64,000 bases of DNA from the NCBI RefSeq assembly GCF_000003815.2, contig NC_049983.1, forward strand, positions 18,553,231 through 18,617,230, given 5' to 3'. The notes under the pieces are model-generated. The model was given only the letters and a program-made list of their open reading frames with translations, had not been told where the DNA came from and made no database searches. Origin of the DNA: Branchiostoma floridae. Its lineage: Eukaryota; Chordata; Leptocardii; Amphioxiformes; Branchiostomatidae. A program made the position numbers and the translations under genes. Positions within the stretch are counted from its first letter, which is position 1. Each line of letters opens with the position of its first letter. Shown piece by piece: positions 1 through 12,682 of the stretch.

Positions 1-2617
1 CATGTTATGCTACATTTGCTCCAAAGCATTACTTTTTATTCAGCATATACTTCAACAATCAAATATAAAATTGCTTCGAACAGGAAATTGGACCATTTTG
101 CGCAGACACGCTTTCATTTCCATAAAATGATGGCTGTTGCATGTATATTTAGGCAGGGTCAGAATAAAGCGTAGCATATTTTGGGGTACCACTATAAAGT
201 ATGGTGAAATGACGAGGAAAGAAATCATTATCAACGTAACATTAACATTTTCAGAAATTGCTATATAAGTAAATATATTATTTGTTACACATTGTAATAT
301 ACATAGTAATTTTCATGGGGAATAGACGTCTAATTGTTGCTTTGACAGTTTAAAAAAAAAAAACATGTCGGAACAGTAACTTTCGCGCCCAAAAATGTTT
401 ACGTCTCGTTTGTATTTTTACCTTGATATGTAAACAATGAGCATCCTCACGAGTTTTTATATCCAATTTGTTATAAATGGCTATAGTTCAATATCTGCCA
501 ACACACATTTCCTTTTTTTTATATCCCAGAAGTGCATAACTTTTTATGATATGAACTTCGTTTAAAAGGAAATGAATTTTTGATAGATATTGCCTCAAGG
601 AAATTTCAAATCTAGGACATTATTTAAAAAGTCACTACCCGGTAGTATCAGGGGGCACAAAGGTAATTGCTTCGAGTCTGCAACACCCATTCATGGCCAT
701 GGCAATGATGGCATTGTTCTCGTGTAAATTATCATTTGAACTGGAATTTGAGTGGAAAGAACTAAAGGATTTTGCCACATTTAATAGGGGTTGTTTTACC
801 TTTCTTATTAGACTCTCTGCCCAAATTGAAGTCAAAGCATATGAGTTCGATAAAATAAAATATTAGATCAGGGTTGCTATTGAAAATTCGTATGAATGAT
901 AAAAATAGTATTGTGACAGAGGGGCATATTGCAATATTGTTAAGTATGTGGCTGCTATTGTTCTTGAATTTTAGAGTCAAATGATGAAAATTGTTTTGTC
1001 AGTGGATTCAATCTGAGAGGCAGGTGTGCATAATTTGGAATATAAAAGAAAGCTTTTAGGGGAATTGAAAATGATAGAACACATAGCATATTCAAAAAAA
1101 TGATATAGCAAAATATAGTACAATGTATTTGTTATTAGTTTTTCTTGTTGCTATTGCCCGAATTTCTGCTAATGTTAGAGACAGGTACTTTGCGAAAAAT
1201 TTGTGAAAAGAAGATCTATGTTGCTGCCATTTTTTATTTGCTAGTGATTTGTCATGGGAAATAGGAAAAGGTACCAGTAATGCATCTGTAACACAATAAC
1301 CATGCAAGACTAATATTGTTCACGCAGTTCCACTGCATATGGGATGACTTTAATGAGGAAAGATAGAAATATATTAGAATAGAAGGCAGCTTCATTTACA
1401 GATATGGCAGACACTCTTCTACTTTGAATTGCATCCTTCGTATAAGTAACATATATAGAGGTAAATGATTTTCGAATATTGGAGCTCACTATATACACCG
1501 AAAGCAAGGTGGTTTTATCAAGGTTATGTACTTTAATCAGTTCCTTTTTACTAAAATGGATATCTTACTTGACGTAGAAAAACATTGTACTACTAAGGTA
1601 AGTGTATGAAACTGAAATATGGTGTCATTTTACGCTCTTACTAGTAGATACTGGAAATTCATTAAGTTTTGGAATAGTTTTATTTTGATGGTAGTAAAGA
1701 ATTTGAAGAAGGTCACTTAATTTTAGCGGTGTGAAGGAGGCGCCAAATTTTCAGTCAGAGTCAGAGTTGTGTACTTTAGTATATCCTCACTTTTCGTAAA
1801 TGTCAAGAGTGTGCTATTTACCATGTGCTAATAAACAATACATACAACTGCCTTTAACTACACAAATAGTAGGTGTACCCACATTCCGAAGTTAGTTCAT
1901 GGCCCAAATTTTGGTAGGACAAAAGTGTGCAATCATACTTGATTTTAATGAAATTGATATCCATGTGTGTCTGCTTTAAAGTGGAAAAACTACAAAGGTG
2001 CAAGAAATGACAGTACAACTAGACCTGAGTATACACTGTGGTTATAGCCTGACATTTGGCTCCCATAGAAAAGTAATGTGTCCACTGAATTTTACATGAG
2101 TTCCATTACCGGTCACCAGGCACTGTGGCTGGGGTCAGGATAGTGTTATGGGGCCACAATGGTTCGTCTCCTTGCAGAATTCTGTGCCAAATTAGCTAGG
2201 AAACGGGTTTCTCCATATAGGAAACATCTGTACATGAAAAATTTGCCCATGAAAATATAGTCAGTAGAAAATCTTAAATATGCTAGAAAATGTAAATGTA
2301 TAGAATAAGAATTTTTTCTTAACGCTATTCTTCCACAGTTTCTCCAAAGCATGTGAAAATGATTGAAAAATCACTGGAAAATTGGCAGAATGTGGTTTTG
2401 TAGCAATATAACTTTATAAAACTTTGTTCAATTTCTCATCATCATTTTTAAACTACGGTAAACGGCAAAAAGCTTATAGCTGCTAACCATAACCAGGATC
2501 AGCTAATTTGCATATTTTCACATGCAAATCGTATTTTAACTGATTTGAATGACAAAGAACACAAGGATATTGAATTATTTCTGTGTCGACATATTGCTTT
2601 GGTCTAACAAGTAACAA
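1..2617. other. AT-rich spacer, no gene recognised
   Basis: I see no exon here with convincing coding content and splice sites. The missing first exon of NICN1, expected to encode about 40 residues on the + strand, was looked for and not found. It most likely lies upstream of the window. Open frames in this stretch are short and AT-rich. Confidence 0.6.
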
Positions 2618-3710
2618 CTAGAGTTCGGCGACCTCATACCTCCATGAAAATTTAGAGCTTTCGTAAATTTCATGCAATTGACTAACACATTAACATAATT
2701 TATGCATGGTATTGTTCATAATTGACTAACGTACACATGTCACAATTATAAAATTCCCAATATTAATCATAAAGCGGTTTTGCAATTTTACATAAATTAT
2801 GCAAATAAGTTCTTCATTATCATATTTGGTATCAGCTTATATTCCACCTATCATAATTTACATGTGTTACATTTATTGAAGTCCAGTTATTGAAAACAAT
2901 GGAATTATACAATTTCCTCATTAATTATGCAAATTAAGTCCTCATTTGCATAACATGTATATCATTATGAACATCTTTGCCTAAGGTACCCGCATGCCTA
3001 ATATGATGCCAATCCATCAATCCTTTCTGCAGTTATCCTCTTTAGAATGTCTTGACAAAAACGCCCCTGCAGTTCCGAAATTAAATGTTAGGGGGCTAAA
3101 ACCTGCCCCACTTTGTCATGACACTGCAAGCTATCTACCAGCCAAATGTAAAGACCATATCACATCCAGGACAAGAGATACATTGAAAAAACTGCCATGA
3201 TATAATATCCTCATTAATTATGCAAATGTACTCCTATTTTGCATAATTAGTATCTAATCTTGTACAAAATTGTCTAAGGTGCCTACATACCAAAAATGAT
3301 GAAAATCCGTTGTTCCCTTCTTGAGTTATCCTCGTCAGAAGTTTTTGACAAAAATGCCCCTGCTATTCCCAAACTAGACGCTAGGGAGCCCAAACTTACT
3401 TAATTTTTTTCCTGAGCACAAGAGCTATCTAATACTTAAAAATCTTGACCATAGCATGTTCAGAACACCGAGATAGCAAAACCGGAAGTTGCGCTGCAGT
3501 ACCAAGGCCACACACCAGGGGGCCCAAAATTGACCTTGACCTTCGTCTTCCCAACCCCTACCTACATACCAAATATCATCGTAGTCCATCAAGAGGTTCT
3601 CAAGTTATGATGACCACAAATATGCGGACACACAGACACACACACAAACACACACACACACACACAGACACACTCAAAACTATACCTCCATTTTTTCATG
3701 GAGGTAACAA
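2618..3710. repeat. Interspersed repeat, family A, copy 1
   Basis: The stretch begins CTAGAGTTCGGCGACC and has short inverted ends (ACCTCCATGAAAA on the left, TTTTCATGGAGGT on the right). It shares its internal order with 18486-19402: AT-rich blocks with ATGCAAAT octamers, then a conserved block containing CTTGACAAAAA and CCAGGGGGCCCAAA, then ACCAAATATCA and TTGAGTTAT. It carries no convincing protein. It looks like a non-autonomous mobile element or a decayed transposon. Confidence 0.7.
3628..3676. repeat. CA microsatellite
   Basis: An interrupted (CA)n run sits inside the right part of repeat family A, just before its terminal inverted end. Confidence 0.85.
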
Positions 3711-3749
3711 TGTATTTTAATCATGTCTTTATCATGATGCTTTCCACAG

Positions 3750-6700
3750 ATAGGTGAAATCACCTTTAAGAACAACTACACAGCCCTCCTGTCTATCAAA
3801 CTCAAGGTCAGGGAAGAAAATGAAAAAGGTAAGTTTTACCTTTACTTTACTAAGTCTTTAGCTTGAAAATGATAGTTTCTTTGTTATTTCATTGCTTTGA
3901 ACTGGATGCTTCCTTTTTTTCTTAATTTGCCTCTTTTCGTAATGAAAAGTGAACTTGTAGCTGAGATGTTATAGAGAGTAACTGTCAGCTGGAAACTTTG
4001 TCTAAGTGTGTTGGTAGAAATTCTGAACTCAACTGTTACTGTAATATGTGATTTCTGGACCGGTACCTAGATTTTTTACCGTTCAACTGAATGCCAGACC
4101 TTTATTAACAAAGACTGGAGCTGGATGGTAAAAAATTTGGTATATTTTAGCCTAACTTTTGTGTTAGAAATTACAGTCCGACTTGAGAATGGCTTTAAAA
4201 AAAGGGTCGTCTGACAAAGACACAACAGTCAATACTCCGTCTTGTCAGACCTTTTAACTCAATGTCACCTTAAATCAAGATCACCCATTTTCTGTCAGTC
4301 AAGAAGGTTTGATGTCCTCCAAATCAATAAACAGTCATTTGCAGGATATAGCCTACAGCCCTCAACAAGTGAAAAGGGCTATCAATATGTATTAGTTTAA
4401 ATGTGGAATGAAAGTGTTACATACCTGTAATAGCAAGGGAAGATGCAATCACCACTCCAGAGTTGGTACTAAATTGCCATATGCCAAGTGTGAATTTATA
4501 CCACCTCTGCAATCATCTACTTGATAACCTTTATTACCTCCATGTACAGAAGTTTTGTTATCAGTGAGTGTGTTTCCATTTGTTTGCTGGTATGTCTGTA
4601 GTCCTTGAAAACATTCGAGTGGCTTGCTTCCATATTCTGGCTGTAGGCATATTGGGGACACTGTCAGGTGGTTAGGTCAAAGGTCCCAAAATAGGTCATA
4701 TATCATTTTCTTGCTTCATTTTACTGCTATAGGCATGTCTGCTACCTTATGAGAGACAGTGGTATATTATGCATTAGACAGAAATTCACAACATGAACAG
4801 GCAAAATAGATTTTTAAAAACTGGAAATATCAATTATCACAGAGGTATGATAATTCTTTGATTTCAGGTGTTTTTGTAAATTCTCACTTTTTCTTCCAAA
4901 GAAAACTGTGACTAGCATACAACAATATTGATTTTTGACATCTTACATTCAGGCAGTATTCCAAAAAGGCAATGTAAAAAAAAAAAATTGCAAACTTATT
5001 GCAAACTCATTAATCTTCACCCATCAATCTTTCAGTGTGCAAAAGTGGCTGTTTGGCACCAAATTTGTACAATTGTTTACCAGGTTCGGAAGCCTAAAGA
5101 GAGAGGACTTTTTAAGGTTAGAGACGGTGCGCACAATACTGTTCCACCCTTTTCACTTGGGTTCATCATTAGGAAGCAGGGAGAAGGTTAATGCTTTACT
5201 ACCACCAGACACGGGTGTATCAATGAGAACTCTATCAAAGCAGACAGATCTTCATCCAGGGACATCATTATTACTCTCCCTATGGGCCTGTTAGGACATC
5301 TCATCATGGCTGAGCCTGTGGAGATGGCGCCAGTGATTCACAATTGCACCGTCATTATCAGCGCCTGCGACAGAGCTGCAGCAGTCACTGCAATGACACG
5401 ATTCATCTGACAAGTATAAGAATTACTGTCAATAGGACTAAGAGATACATATAACTGTCATTATATTGAACATATATTACACACTACTTTTTCTCATGTA
5501 TTCTGCCATGTCCCACCAGTACCAGTGCTGAATTTATCAGACATCATACTAGTAGCTGTAGCATTAAGCATTATGGGCTTGCCTTTAGAATCTAGTTTTA
5601 TTTCAGTTGGCCACAAAAAGTTTGTATCATTGTGCCTGAGGTTTTGGCATAAAAATAAAAGACTTTGGCAGATTAAAGTAATCACACATTGTAATCTATA
5701 ACAATTCAACATTACTGGTACCATTAACACGGTATAGTAACCACATACATGTACATTGTATAAGATTATTCTGATCTAGTTTGTATAGAAAATGATATGG
5801 CATTTATGTCATAAGCTAGTTCAAGGTTTGAAGTGCACATGTGCAGCATGATGCATTGTGAGTAATATGGCAAAGTTGAATGCCCCAGGCAATACAAAAA
5901 TATTGTCCAGGAGCCCTCAACTTTACTGTGCATCATGTTTCATACGACACGTACATTCAACGACACGTACATTCAACATTCACAGTTCAACTAGCTTATT
6001 GTTATGTTTCAGTGCATTCTCTCTAATGTTGTCTAATAAGACCACCTTCATAGGCATTAAACAATGTCCTCTATTTTGTCCTTAATGCTGTCAGAAGAGG
6101 AGGAGCCAGCTGAAAGTGACGGTGTCTACATACTTTATTCTGCAGTATATTCTCTACTGTCCATTAGGAAAATTAACTCACCATGACAGAAAGATTTATG
6201 GCTAATCAAAACTGACACTTTTTGGTGCACACCTTGAACCCATTTTCTCACATACCAATAAATGCTCTTGAGAAAATTGCAAGCTTTTTGTTATACATAG
6301 CTCTGTGCAGGGTTCTAGCCAGCGTCCGTTATTACGTCCTTTGACAGACATAAATTTTGTCCATTCCGTCCTCTATGGTGGACAGAAATTGTATTAAAGC
6401 AGATGCTATTGAACCAAGTAAGTCATCAAGGAAAATTTACCCCTCAAAAAATGCAGAAACCGGTTTCAGAGGGTTTAGATTTAAAAATTTCCAGGAACAT
6501 GCTCCCAGACCTCCTAGGATCGTCTCTCAACAGGATTTTCACATCCAAAATCCAGGGGACAGAAAAAAAATTCAGGCTGGCTAGAACACTGGCTCTGTCC
6601 TGTCAATAAGCAGTCCCAAAAGCCCCTGTCGCACATTCAGGACCTAAAATCCCACTTCCTAACCAAGGTCAATGCTGGGTTGGTAGTAGCCTGGGATCCA

Positions 6701-9700
6701 TTCTATCCTTAAAGCTCCTCTGATCACATTCAAAGAGAGAATGACTTTCCCAAAAAATCTTTAGTGGTCTGGACTCTGGAGCATATGATTTTTCAAGACT
6801 AGTAGGCAACCTCAGATGACCTTCGCTGGACTAATTCTCAACCACGGTCTGGGGAAGGTTGTGAGGTCATGGTTTGCTATGTGTGACAGGGGCTCAATCT
6901 TGGTACATAAACACTTCTGGTTTATTTTTGTAACACTATCTAAGTCTGCACTTTTAGGCACGTGTACCATGCACTCTGGCAACCTTCAGCACTGTTCAAC
7001 CCAATTAATCTATAATTTCCAACTTGAGACTGCACAAAGCAAAAATAAAATCACATTTCCCTCTAAAATTGAATCAATTTAGTACATACAGTAATACAGT
7101 AACTGTAAATGCAGACATGTTCGCAGTGGTTTTATGTTTGCGGTTTTCACGGTAGTCACTCCACCGCAAACTTAAAACCACCGCAAACATTTTCTCATGA
7201 TAGTTTTTTACTACAGTCTATGGCGCTACTGCACCTCGAACACTCCATTTATCCGCTTCGCGAAACTAAAACCCCCAAACTTAAATGCATTTACAGTAAT
7301 TTATTTCACACTGTAAATCATAGTCTCCAAATGGTGGTCTACAAAATGTTTTCATCAGATGAAGATGCACTTTATAATAAGAAGCACACACACACACATA
7401 TGCTGTGGTAAAGTATGATTGAGGATGCTGTCCCAGTACATATAATGACATGCCCTATGAACCTACAGGTGAGACCACCCTGACATGGGTGACAGGGCTG
7501 AAGAACGTACAGCTGATGCCAGACCCACACTGCGAGGATCGCGCTCAGAGCTACTACCGCATCAAGAGAGAACAGGTAAAAACCGTTTCTGTATTTTGTT
7601 TGTTTCCTCCAGGTCTATGAAATGGGAGGTGGCATTTTTGGTGAGCGTCTTTCCACACTTATTTTCACATACTAGGCAAAGCGAGGACACTGATAGGAAG
7701 TTAGGTCAAAGGTCCTAGAATACAGATTATCAAAGGTTGTCTCATTTCCTTTCTTCAATTTCCTGCTGTATTCGTGTATGTTGCGTTTTGGGGAGCTAGG
7801 GGAAAGACAGAATCAGCAGGAAATTCACAATAAAAGATAAAACAAGAAATTCACTAAAATTCTAAATATACATGTATTACAGAGATGTGGGATCCTTGAT
7901 TTCTTGTTTCTTAGGAATTTGTCTAAAATCAAATGGCTCCTGGAGTTAGAAATTACTTGAGTAAAGGACCAAGATGTTGTTTTTTTTAGTTTTCAGATGT
8001 AACATTACAAGTACATGTACTACATTGATTTTGTATTTTCTGGTTGAAATTGCAGCAGGACTTATTACAGCATTGCATCAAGGGGAACGGGTTTTCTGCG
8101 CGTTAAAAATCTGCGCGCGCGTTAAAATCTGCGCGTTAAAAAATTAAGTTGTGCATTGATAAATTCTTAGTCAGAAAAATGTGACCCCATTATATGATTT
8201 TCCCTCTGCTACCTGAATTTTTGGTATGAAAAGCCCCGGATTTTTTTGTCCCTTGGGAATAGGTTAATTTACATATCCAGAAGATTTCAAAATCACTTGA
8301 ATTTGACACAAATACATGGAAAAATTACCAATATGAGGCTTTGCGTTGTAAAATGTAACTGCTTGAGGCTTTTCTCCATTCTACAAGCTTCATTTCATCT
8401 TTTCTCAAGCAGATTGTTTCACATGCAAATGTCAACCTTTGTTGCGCGTTAAAACTTAACATTTAAAAATCACTTTAAAACTCCTGGAATATTTACAGAA
8501 AGGGATATTGTACTCTAGAATGCAACAATATGATACTTAATTTCATTTTGTGTTATCATATTCAAGCTTTTGAGTTAAAAATGGCAAGAAAGTTTTCAAA
8601 TCCCAAGGGAATCAGCTAATTTGCATATTTTAACGCGCAGGTTTTTAACGCGCAAGTTTTAACGCGCAAATTTTAACGCGCACAAAACCCCAACCCGCAT
8701 CCAGTTTACGTATATGAGCCATGTTTTGGAACAAAAAAAGCTCTTTTCTCAGAAAAACAAAGAAGCAGATGGCATAAAATCTCGACCACATCTGCCAATA
8801 TAGATGGAGGATTACATACAGCAGGGTGTAATCATAGTTAATGCTTGCACCGTGCCATGATTCATACAGATGATTTTATCTATGCTACGTTCAATACATT
8901 GCCTGTTCAATATATTACACAGATATTGCCCAGGATTGTTGCTTACATGATACATGATACATGTATTACCCAATAACTGTAAATCATGATTACTGACACT
9001 GGTGATAGTCTATGTTGTAGATTAGTTGTGTGAGTGTTTTTGTGAAGTACATGTAAGTGCACTTCAGCCACAAGCTGCAGTGAGGCATTCCTAATAGTAC
9101 ATGCTTACCAGTTGGTGTTGAATGAAAAATAGGACTGGTACATATTTTACTGTACATGTACTTTGTTTTCGTAAACTGTTTTTTTCTAGATGGCAATCAC
9201 TGAGTGATCACCTATTGCACTTGATGTTATAATTTTGCAAAAGTATGATTTGAAAGACAACACAACACAAAATGTTTGGAAAATTGTTCTTTCTCTATGA
9301 AAATTTGTCAACTTTTTTATTGTTGGTCACAGCTGGTGACTAAGGTTGGTAAGCCTAATGTAATGTCCCCTTCCTTGCAGAGATGAATAAACAAGAGCAC
9401 ATGATGTTGTCAGTTCTTTTTACGGGATTTTGGCTTGTTATTGTAGCAGTTCAGTAATAGAAAGTTTAAGTTACTGTATTTTCAAAGTATTTAACCATGG
9501 AATGAAACAGATTTATCAGGGGCAAAGGTAGTATCCAATTAGTTCTTTGGATACTACATTTGCCCCGATATGGATCTACTTGGAGTAACCTACCTATAGC
9601 TACATCACCCTAAACGTTGCTGTTGTATCACAGCTGCTGACACCTCCTGACAATGTGCTGTCTGTCAGGCTGGTCCTGCAGCAGCCCTCGCCTGTCTGGC

Positions 9701-12682
9701 TGTCCTTTGGGCTGGACGACATCAAGTTCTACTCACCAAAGGACGAGGTGGGCTGCTGAAATGTCATTTGATTTTGCATGGACTTACTTATGCTGTAGGA
9801 GAGTAAAGGGGTTTTTAAAGTGTGTTTTTTTTAACACCGGGAAAAAATTACAATTCTGTACTTCAATAATTGGAAAGCATATTCCCAGTTTTGATATGGT
9901 GAGTTCACATGACTTTGATAACGAAATTCAGAATGAGCAGTCATGCAGATGATTTTTTAAGACTAGTAAGCAACCCTGTAGACCAGCTCCCAACTGCAAA
10001 TGACCTTGTGCAGCCATGGTCTGGAGAAGTTTGAGGTCCTGGTCAACTATGTGTGATGACTGATGAGGACTGTGATGTAGCCTTGTTTATTAATTTGTTT
10101 CACAAATGCAGAGATCACATGAAATAAGAGCAGTCTTGCAGCCGAGGAGGCTGAATTGTGCAGCTTTACAATCACAGCAGCGGCTTTTTATGCAAACACG
10201 ATTATAGCTAAATTACAAATGCAAATTACTGGTATACAGGTTACTGCTAGATACATATGCATCATATACAAACTATGTCACATTTGAAAATGAACATTGT
10301 TAGGTTCAATCAACCTCTCTATCCACCCCTCCCCCTCCCAGACCTCGGAGCTGATGCTGTCAGAGCTGGTGAACGGAGACATGCCAGCTGACGATGAGGC
10401 CATGAACGACATCAGGAAGAGGGTCAAGGAAAACAAGGTCAGCTTAATGATGTAGAGATAAGCCTTTGCTTCAAAAAACAAAATTGTGCATTGCCTATTT
10501 TAACTGTCTTATTGCAGCATTCCTCAAAATTGAAGTGGAGAAAGAATTAGATGACATGATGAGGACCTTACAGACAGGGGATGCCAGCACTTGGTCATAA
10601 GTGCCAGGAAGTTAGATACTGCCTCTGTCTCTTATGACCAATTTCTGACATCACACGGGACCTCAACATCCCATCTGTGAGGACCTCCATAACCAAAGCT
10701 ATGTGTAGGTCACTTCCACCTGGGTGAAGTTAGCAAGTAAATGTAAAGAGCCCCTTTTCATCAGGGTGCAACATTTGGGCCTGTTTGGGATTCGTAGCCT
10801 AGAGTCCAGCCTTGCTACCCATCAATGACCTTTGGGAGCATGGACTAAAGCAAACAAGGCTGGACTTCAGGCTAGGGATTCGAACCTGGGACCTTTAGAT
10901 TCTAAGTCAACAACTCTGACCACAAGATAGACCTTGCCATTTGTACCGGTATGTGTCTGCATTGTATACAGGACATCCCACCTGTAGAGGAGATCTCCAC
11001 ATCGCTGCAGCAGATGTGGGCCCTGTCAGAAACCGCCAGGATCAACCAGACAGAGGCCTCCCTCGGCAGGTTTGATGTAAGTACATGTAGTCAGCCTTTC
11101 AGGAACTGTTTGTTCTGCTCATAAGCTAGTTCACGGGTTGAGGTGCATATGCACAGTATGATGCATTGTGGCCCCTTGGCCCCGCCCTCCTTTATGTATT
11201 GATAGGGGCTTTCAACTTTGACATTATATTAACCACAATGCATCACACTGTGCATGTGCACTTCAAACTGGGAACTAGCGTATTAAAACTTGTCCATGTC
11301 AGGTTATACCTTTAGAGAAGCAACAGAGAACTATATGTGCAATGTGTTTTTTGCCATGTTATCAGCTGAGATACACGCGAGATACACTACAGATATGTAT
11401 AGCGCATGACGACTTGTCAGTTTTTTAAAAAATCATACAGTTGGACTAGGCTGATGTTTCGTACCTTCCTATCATAGAGTGTTTCAACATAAGTTTTTCA
11501 TACCTGGCACTGCTAGTTCATGGATTTTTTGTTTGTTTTATTTGTTTTATTGTGATACATAAACAAACTGCTAGTTCATGGATTGACAAGAGTTTTAACT
11601 ATGTACATGAAAGCTGTATGGTTTACTACAAACTAGACTAAATGTTTTACCAATTGTTTTGGCCTCTGCCTACGTATAGAGTGGGGAAGGGGAGTGGGAC
11701 GCTGAGGATGGGTCAAAGGTGAGAAGAAGTGGGCTGTGTTGGAGTTTGGTCATTTTTGTGCCTCTTCTTACCTGTATTATGTGTTTTGAGGTGCATCTAT
11801 CTTTCTAAACTTTTTAATAATAATAATGAAGTTTATTTGCAAGTTCGTGCCCGAGGGCTAATTGCAAGTACATAGTATACACATAGAGGGCTGGGCCTCA
11901 ATGGAGAGAGGTCTATAAGACGTTACTCATCTGGTTGTTTGACTGAAGAGGAAAGAGCTCTTTACGACAAGTTACAATGTACTCAACCTGGTTGCTCAAA
12001 GTGGTCAAATCAACAATATGACCAAAAAAAAGGCCAGAACAAATTTATCAAGGCCACCAGCATTTTATTTTGTTTTTGGTGTGTTGGTGTTCATGTGTGG
12101 TGACTTCTGATTAAAAAGGGTGTTTCCAAGTTTTGATATTGTGCGATGATATGGTTTGGTGACCAGATAAAATGTATAACAGTACTGAGATGGACAGGAA
12201 GGTAAAAGCCCCTGTCACACATAACCGACTTGTATTCATGAGCAAGGCCATTTGTGGTTGGGACTTGATCAGCAAGGTTGCCCTCCAGTTTTCAACCAAC
12301 CGACAATGAATTTTAACAACATAATCAGAGGAGTGAACTGGAGCAAAAGAGGGTGGATTCTAGGTGGATTCAAGACTACATGTACCCCCAACCCAGCACC
12401 AGCCTAGGTTGTGTTGTGGTTGAGAACAGAATTGTGGGAAGGTCCTGAATGTGTCGACATGGCTCTGAGAAACTCAGTGTCAAGCCAAGACCATGCAGGG
12501 TACTTTTATACAGGGTAACTTCCACTGCATTAGGACTGTTTTCTAAGACAAAAAGGGCAAAGAGGTTCGGGTTCACATGTCCGATATCTTCATTTAGTTT
12601 TAAGAACCACAAGGTGACAGACGTTTTTCTTTCATTCCAGGTTGATGGGAGTTATGACATCAACTTACTATCTTACACCTGA
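3750..12682 (+). CDS. NICN1: Nicolin-1, 3' exons (partial at 5' end)
   Basis: Nicolin-1 is a subunit of the tubulin polyglutamylase complex, which adds glutamate side chains to microtubules. Six exons join in frame: 3750-3828, 7469-7575, 9634-9747, 10342-10437, 10972-11076 and 12641-12682. All have GT-AG sites, and the joined frame ends in TGA. They encode 180 residues; vertebrate nicolin-1 has about 213, so roughly the first 40 are missing and probably lie left of the window. Recognised family motifs are EITFKNNYTALLSI in the first exon, QLMPDPH in the second, QQPSPVWLSF in the third, LQQMWALSE with GRFD in the fifth, and the C-terminus VDGSYDINLLSYT. A possible extra in-frame exon sits at 11680-11718. 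Identification rests on remembered family sequence. Confidence 0.93.
4665..4865 (+). repeat. Diverged direct repeat, copy 1
   Basis: This block, with GGTTAGGTCAAAGGTCC and later GAAATTCACAA, recurs in the same order at about 7690-7905. Both copies lie in NICN1 introns. The element type is unknown. Confidence 0.5.
5811..6000. mobile_element. MITE, AAGCTAGTTCA family, copy 1
   Basis: The left end reads ATAAGCTAGTTCAAGG and the right end reads CAACTAGCTTATT, in inverted orientation. GATGCATTGTG and TGCACATGTGCA lie just inside. Related copies are at 11121, 27424 and 39121. It lies in NICN1 intron 1 of the visible gene. Confidence 0.7.
6308..6591. mobile_element. hAT-like MITE (CAGGGTTCTAGCCAGC), copy 1
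   Basis: The 284-bp element begins CAGGGTTCTAGCCAGC and ends with its inverted counterpart GGCTGGCTAGAACACTG. The flanking 8-mers GCTCTGTG and GCTCTGTC match at 7 of 8 positions, as expected for the 8-bp target duplication of the hAT superfamily. A near-equal-length copy lies at 61074-61358. Confidence 0.8.
7098..7299. mobile_element. MITE, TACTGTAAATGCA family, copy 1
   Basis: The inverted ends are GTAACTGTAAATGCAG and TAAATGCATTTACAGTA. CGCAAACTTAAAACCACC is a typical internal motif. Related copies are at 36553-36767 and 50929-51106, with shorter relatives elsewhere. Confidence 0.7.
7690..7905 (+). repeat. Diverged direct repeat, copy 2
   Basis: This is the partner of 4665-4865. It shares GTTAGGTCAAAGGTCC, a CTTC(A/T)ATTT(C/T) block and GAAATTCAC in the same order. 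Confidence 0.5.
8081..8696. mobile_element. Inverted-repeat element with GCGCGTTAAAA clusters
   Basis: The 616-bp element has ends GGGTTTTCTGCGCGTTAAAA on the left and, inverted, TTAACGCGCACAAAACCCC on the right. Three + oriented GCGCGTTAAAA motifs lie near the left end, one near 8442, and four inverted copies near the right end. The flanks GCATCA and GCATCCA may be an imperfect target duplication. No protein is encoded. Subterminal motif clusters of this kind usually bind transposase. Confidence 0.7.
9519..9566. repeat. Short hairpin in NICN1 intron
   Basis: The left arm GGGGCAAAGGTAGTATCCAA pairs with TTGGATACTACATTTGCCCC at one-mismatch quality across a loop of about 7 nt. It lies 68 bp upstream of NICN1 exon 9634. 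It may be a small palindromic element. Confidence 0.7.
10873..10937 (-). repeat. tRNA-derived SINE head or pseudo-tRNA
   Basis: On the - strand the sequence contains a tRNA-like B box (GGTTCGAATCC) preceded by TTGTGGTCAGAGTTG, which resembles a D-arm. I cannot fold a clean acceptor stem. A SINE fragment is more likely than a functional tRNA. Confidence 0.5.
11121..11283. mobile_element. MITE, AAGCTAGTTCA family, copy 2
   Basis: The left end ATAAGCTAGTTCACGGG and the right end GGGAACTAGCGTAT form inverted termini. GATGCATTGTGG inside the left arm pairs with CCACAATGCATC on the right. It starts about 45 bp after NICN1 exon 10972-11076. Confidence 0.75.
11680..11718 (+). CDS. NICN1: Candidate NICN1 cassette microexon (39 nt)
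   Basis: A pyrimidine-rich acceptor ending TATAG precedes 39 nt that are open in the gene's frame (SGEGEWDAEDGSK). A GTGAGA donor follows. Both flanking introns are phase 0, so inclusion adds 13 residues between GRFD and VDGSYD without a frame change. Remembered vertebrate nicolin-1 lacks this insert. It could be a lineage-specific or alternatively spliced exon, or chance. Confidence 0.5.

Noticed and set aside
3445-3720. 91-residue frame rich in His/Thr
   Set aside because: Lies in repeat family A and reads through the CA microsatellite.
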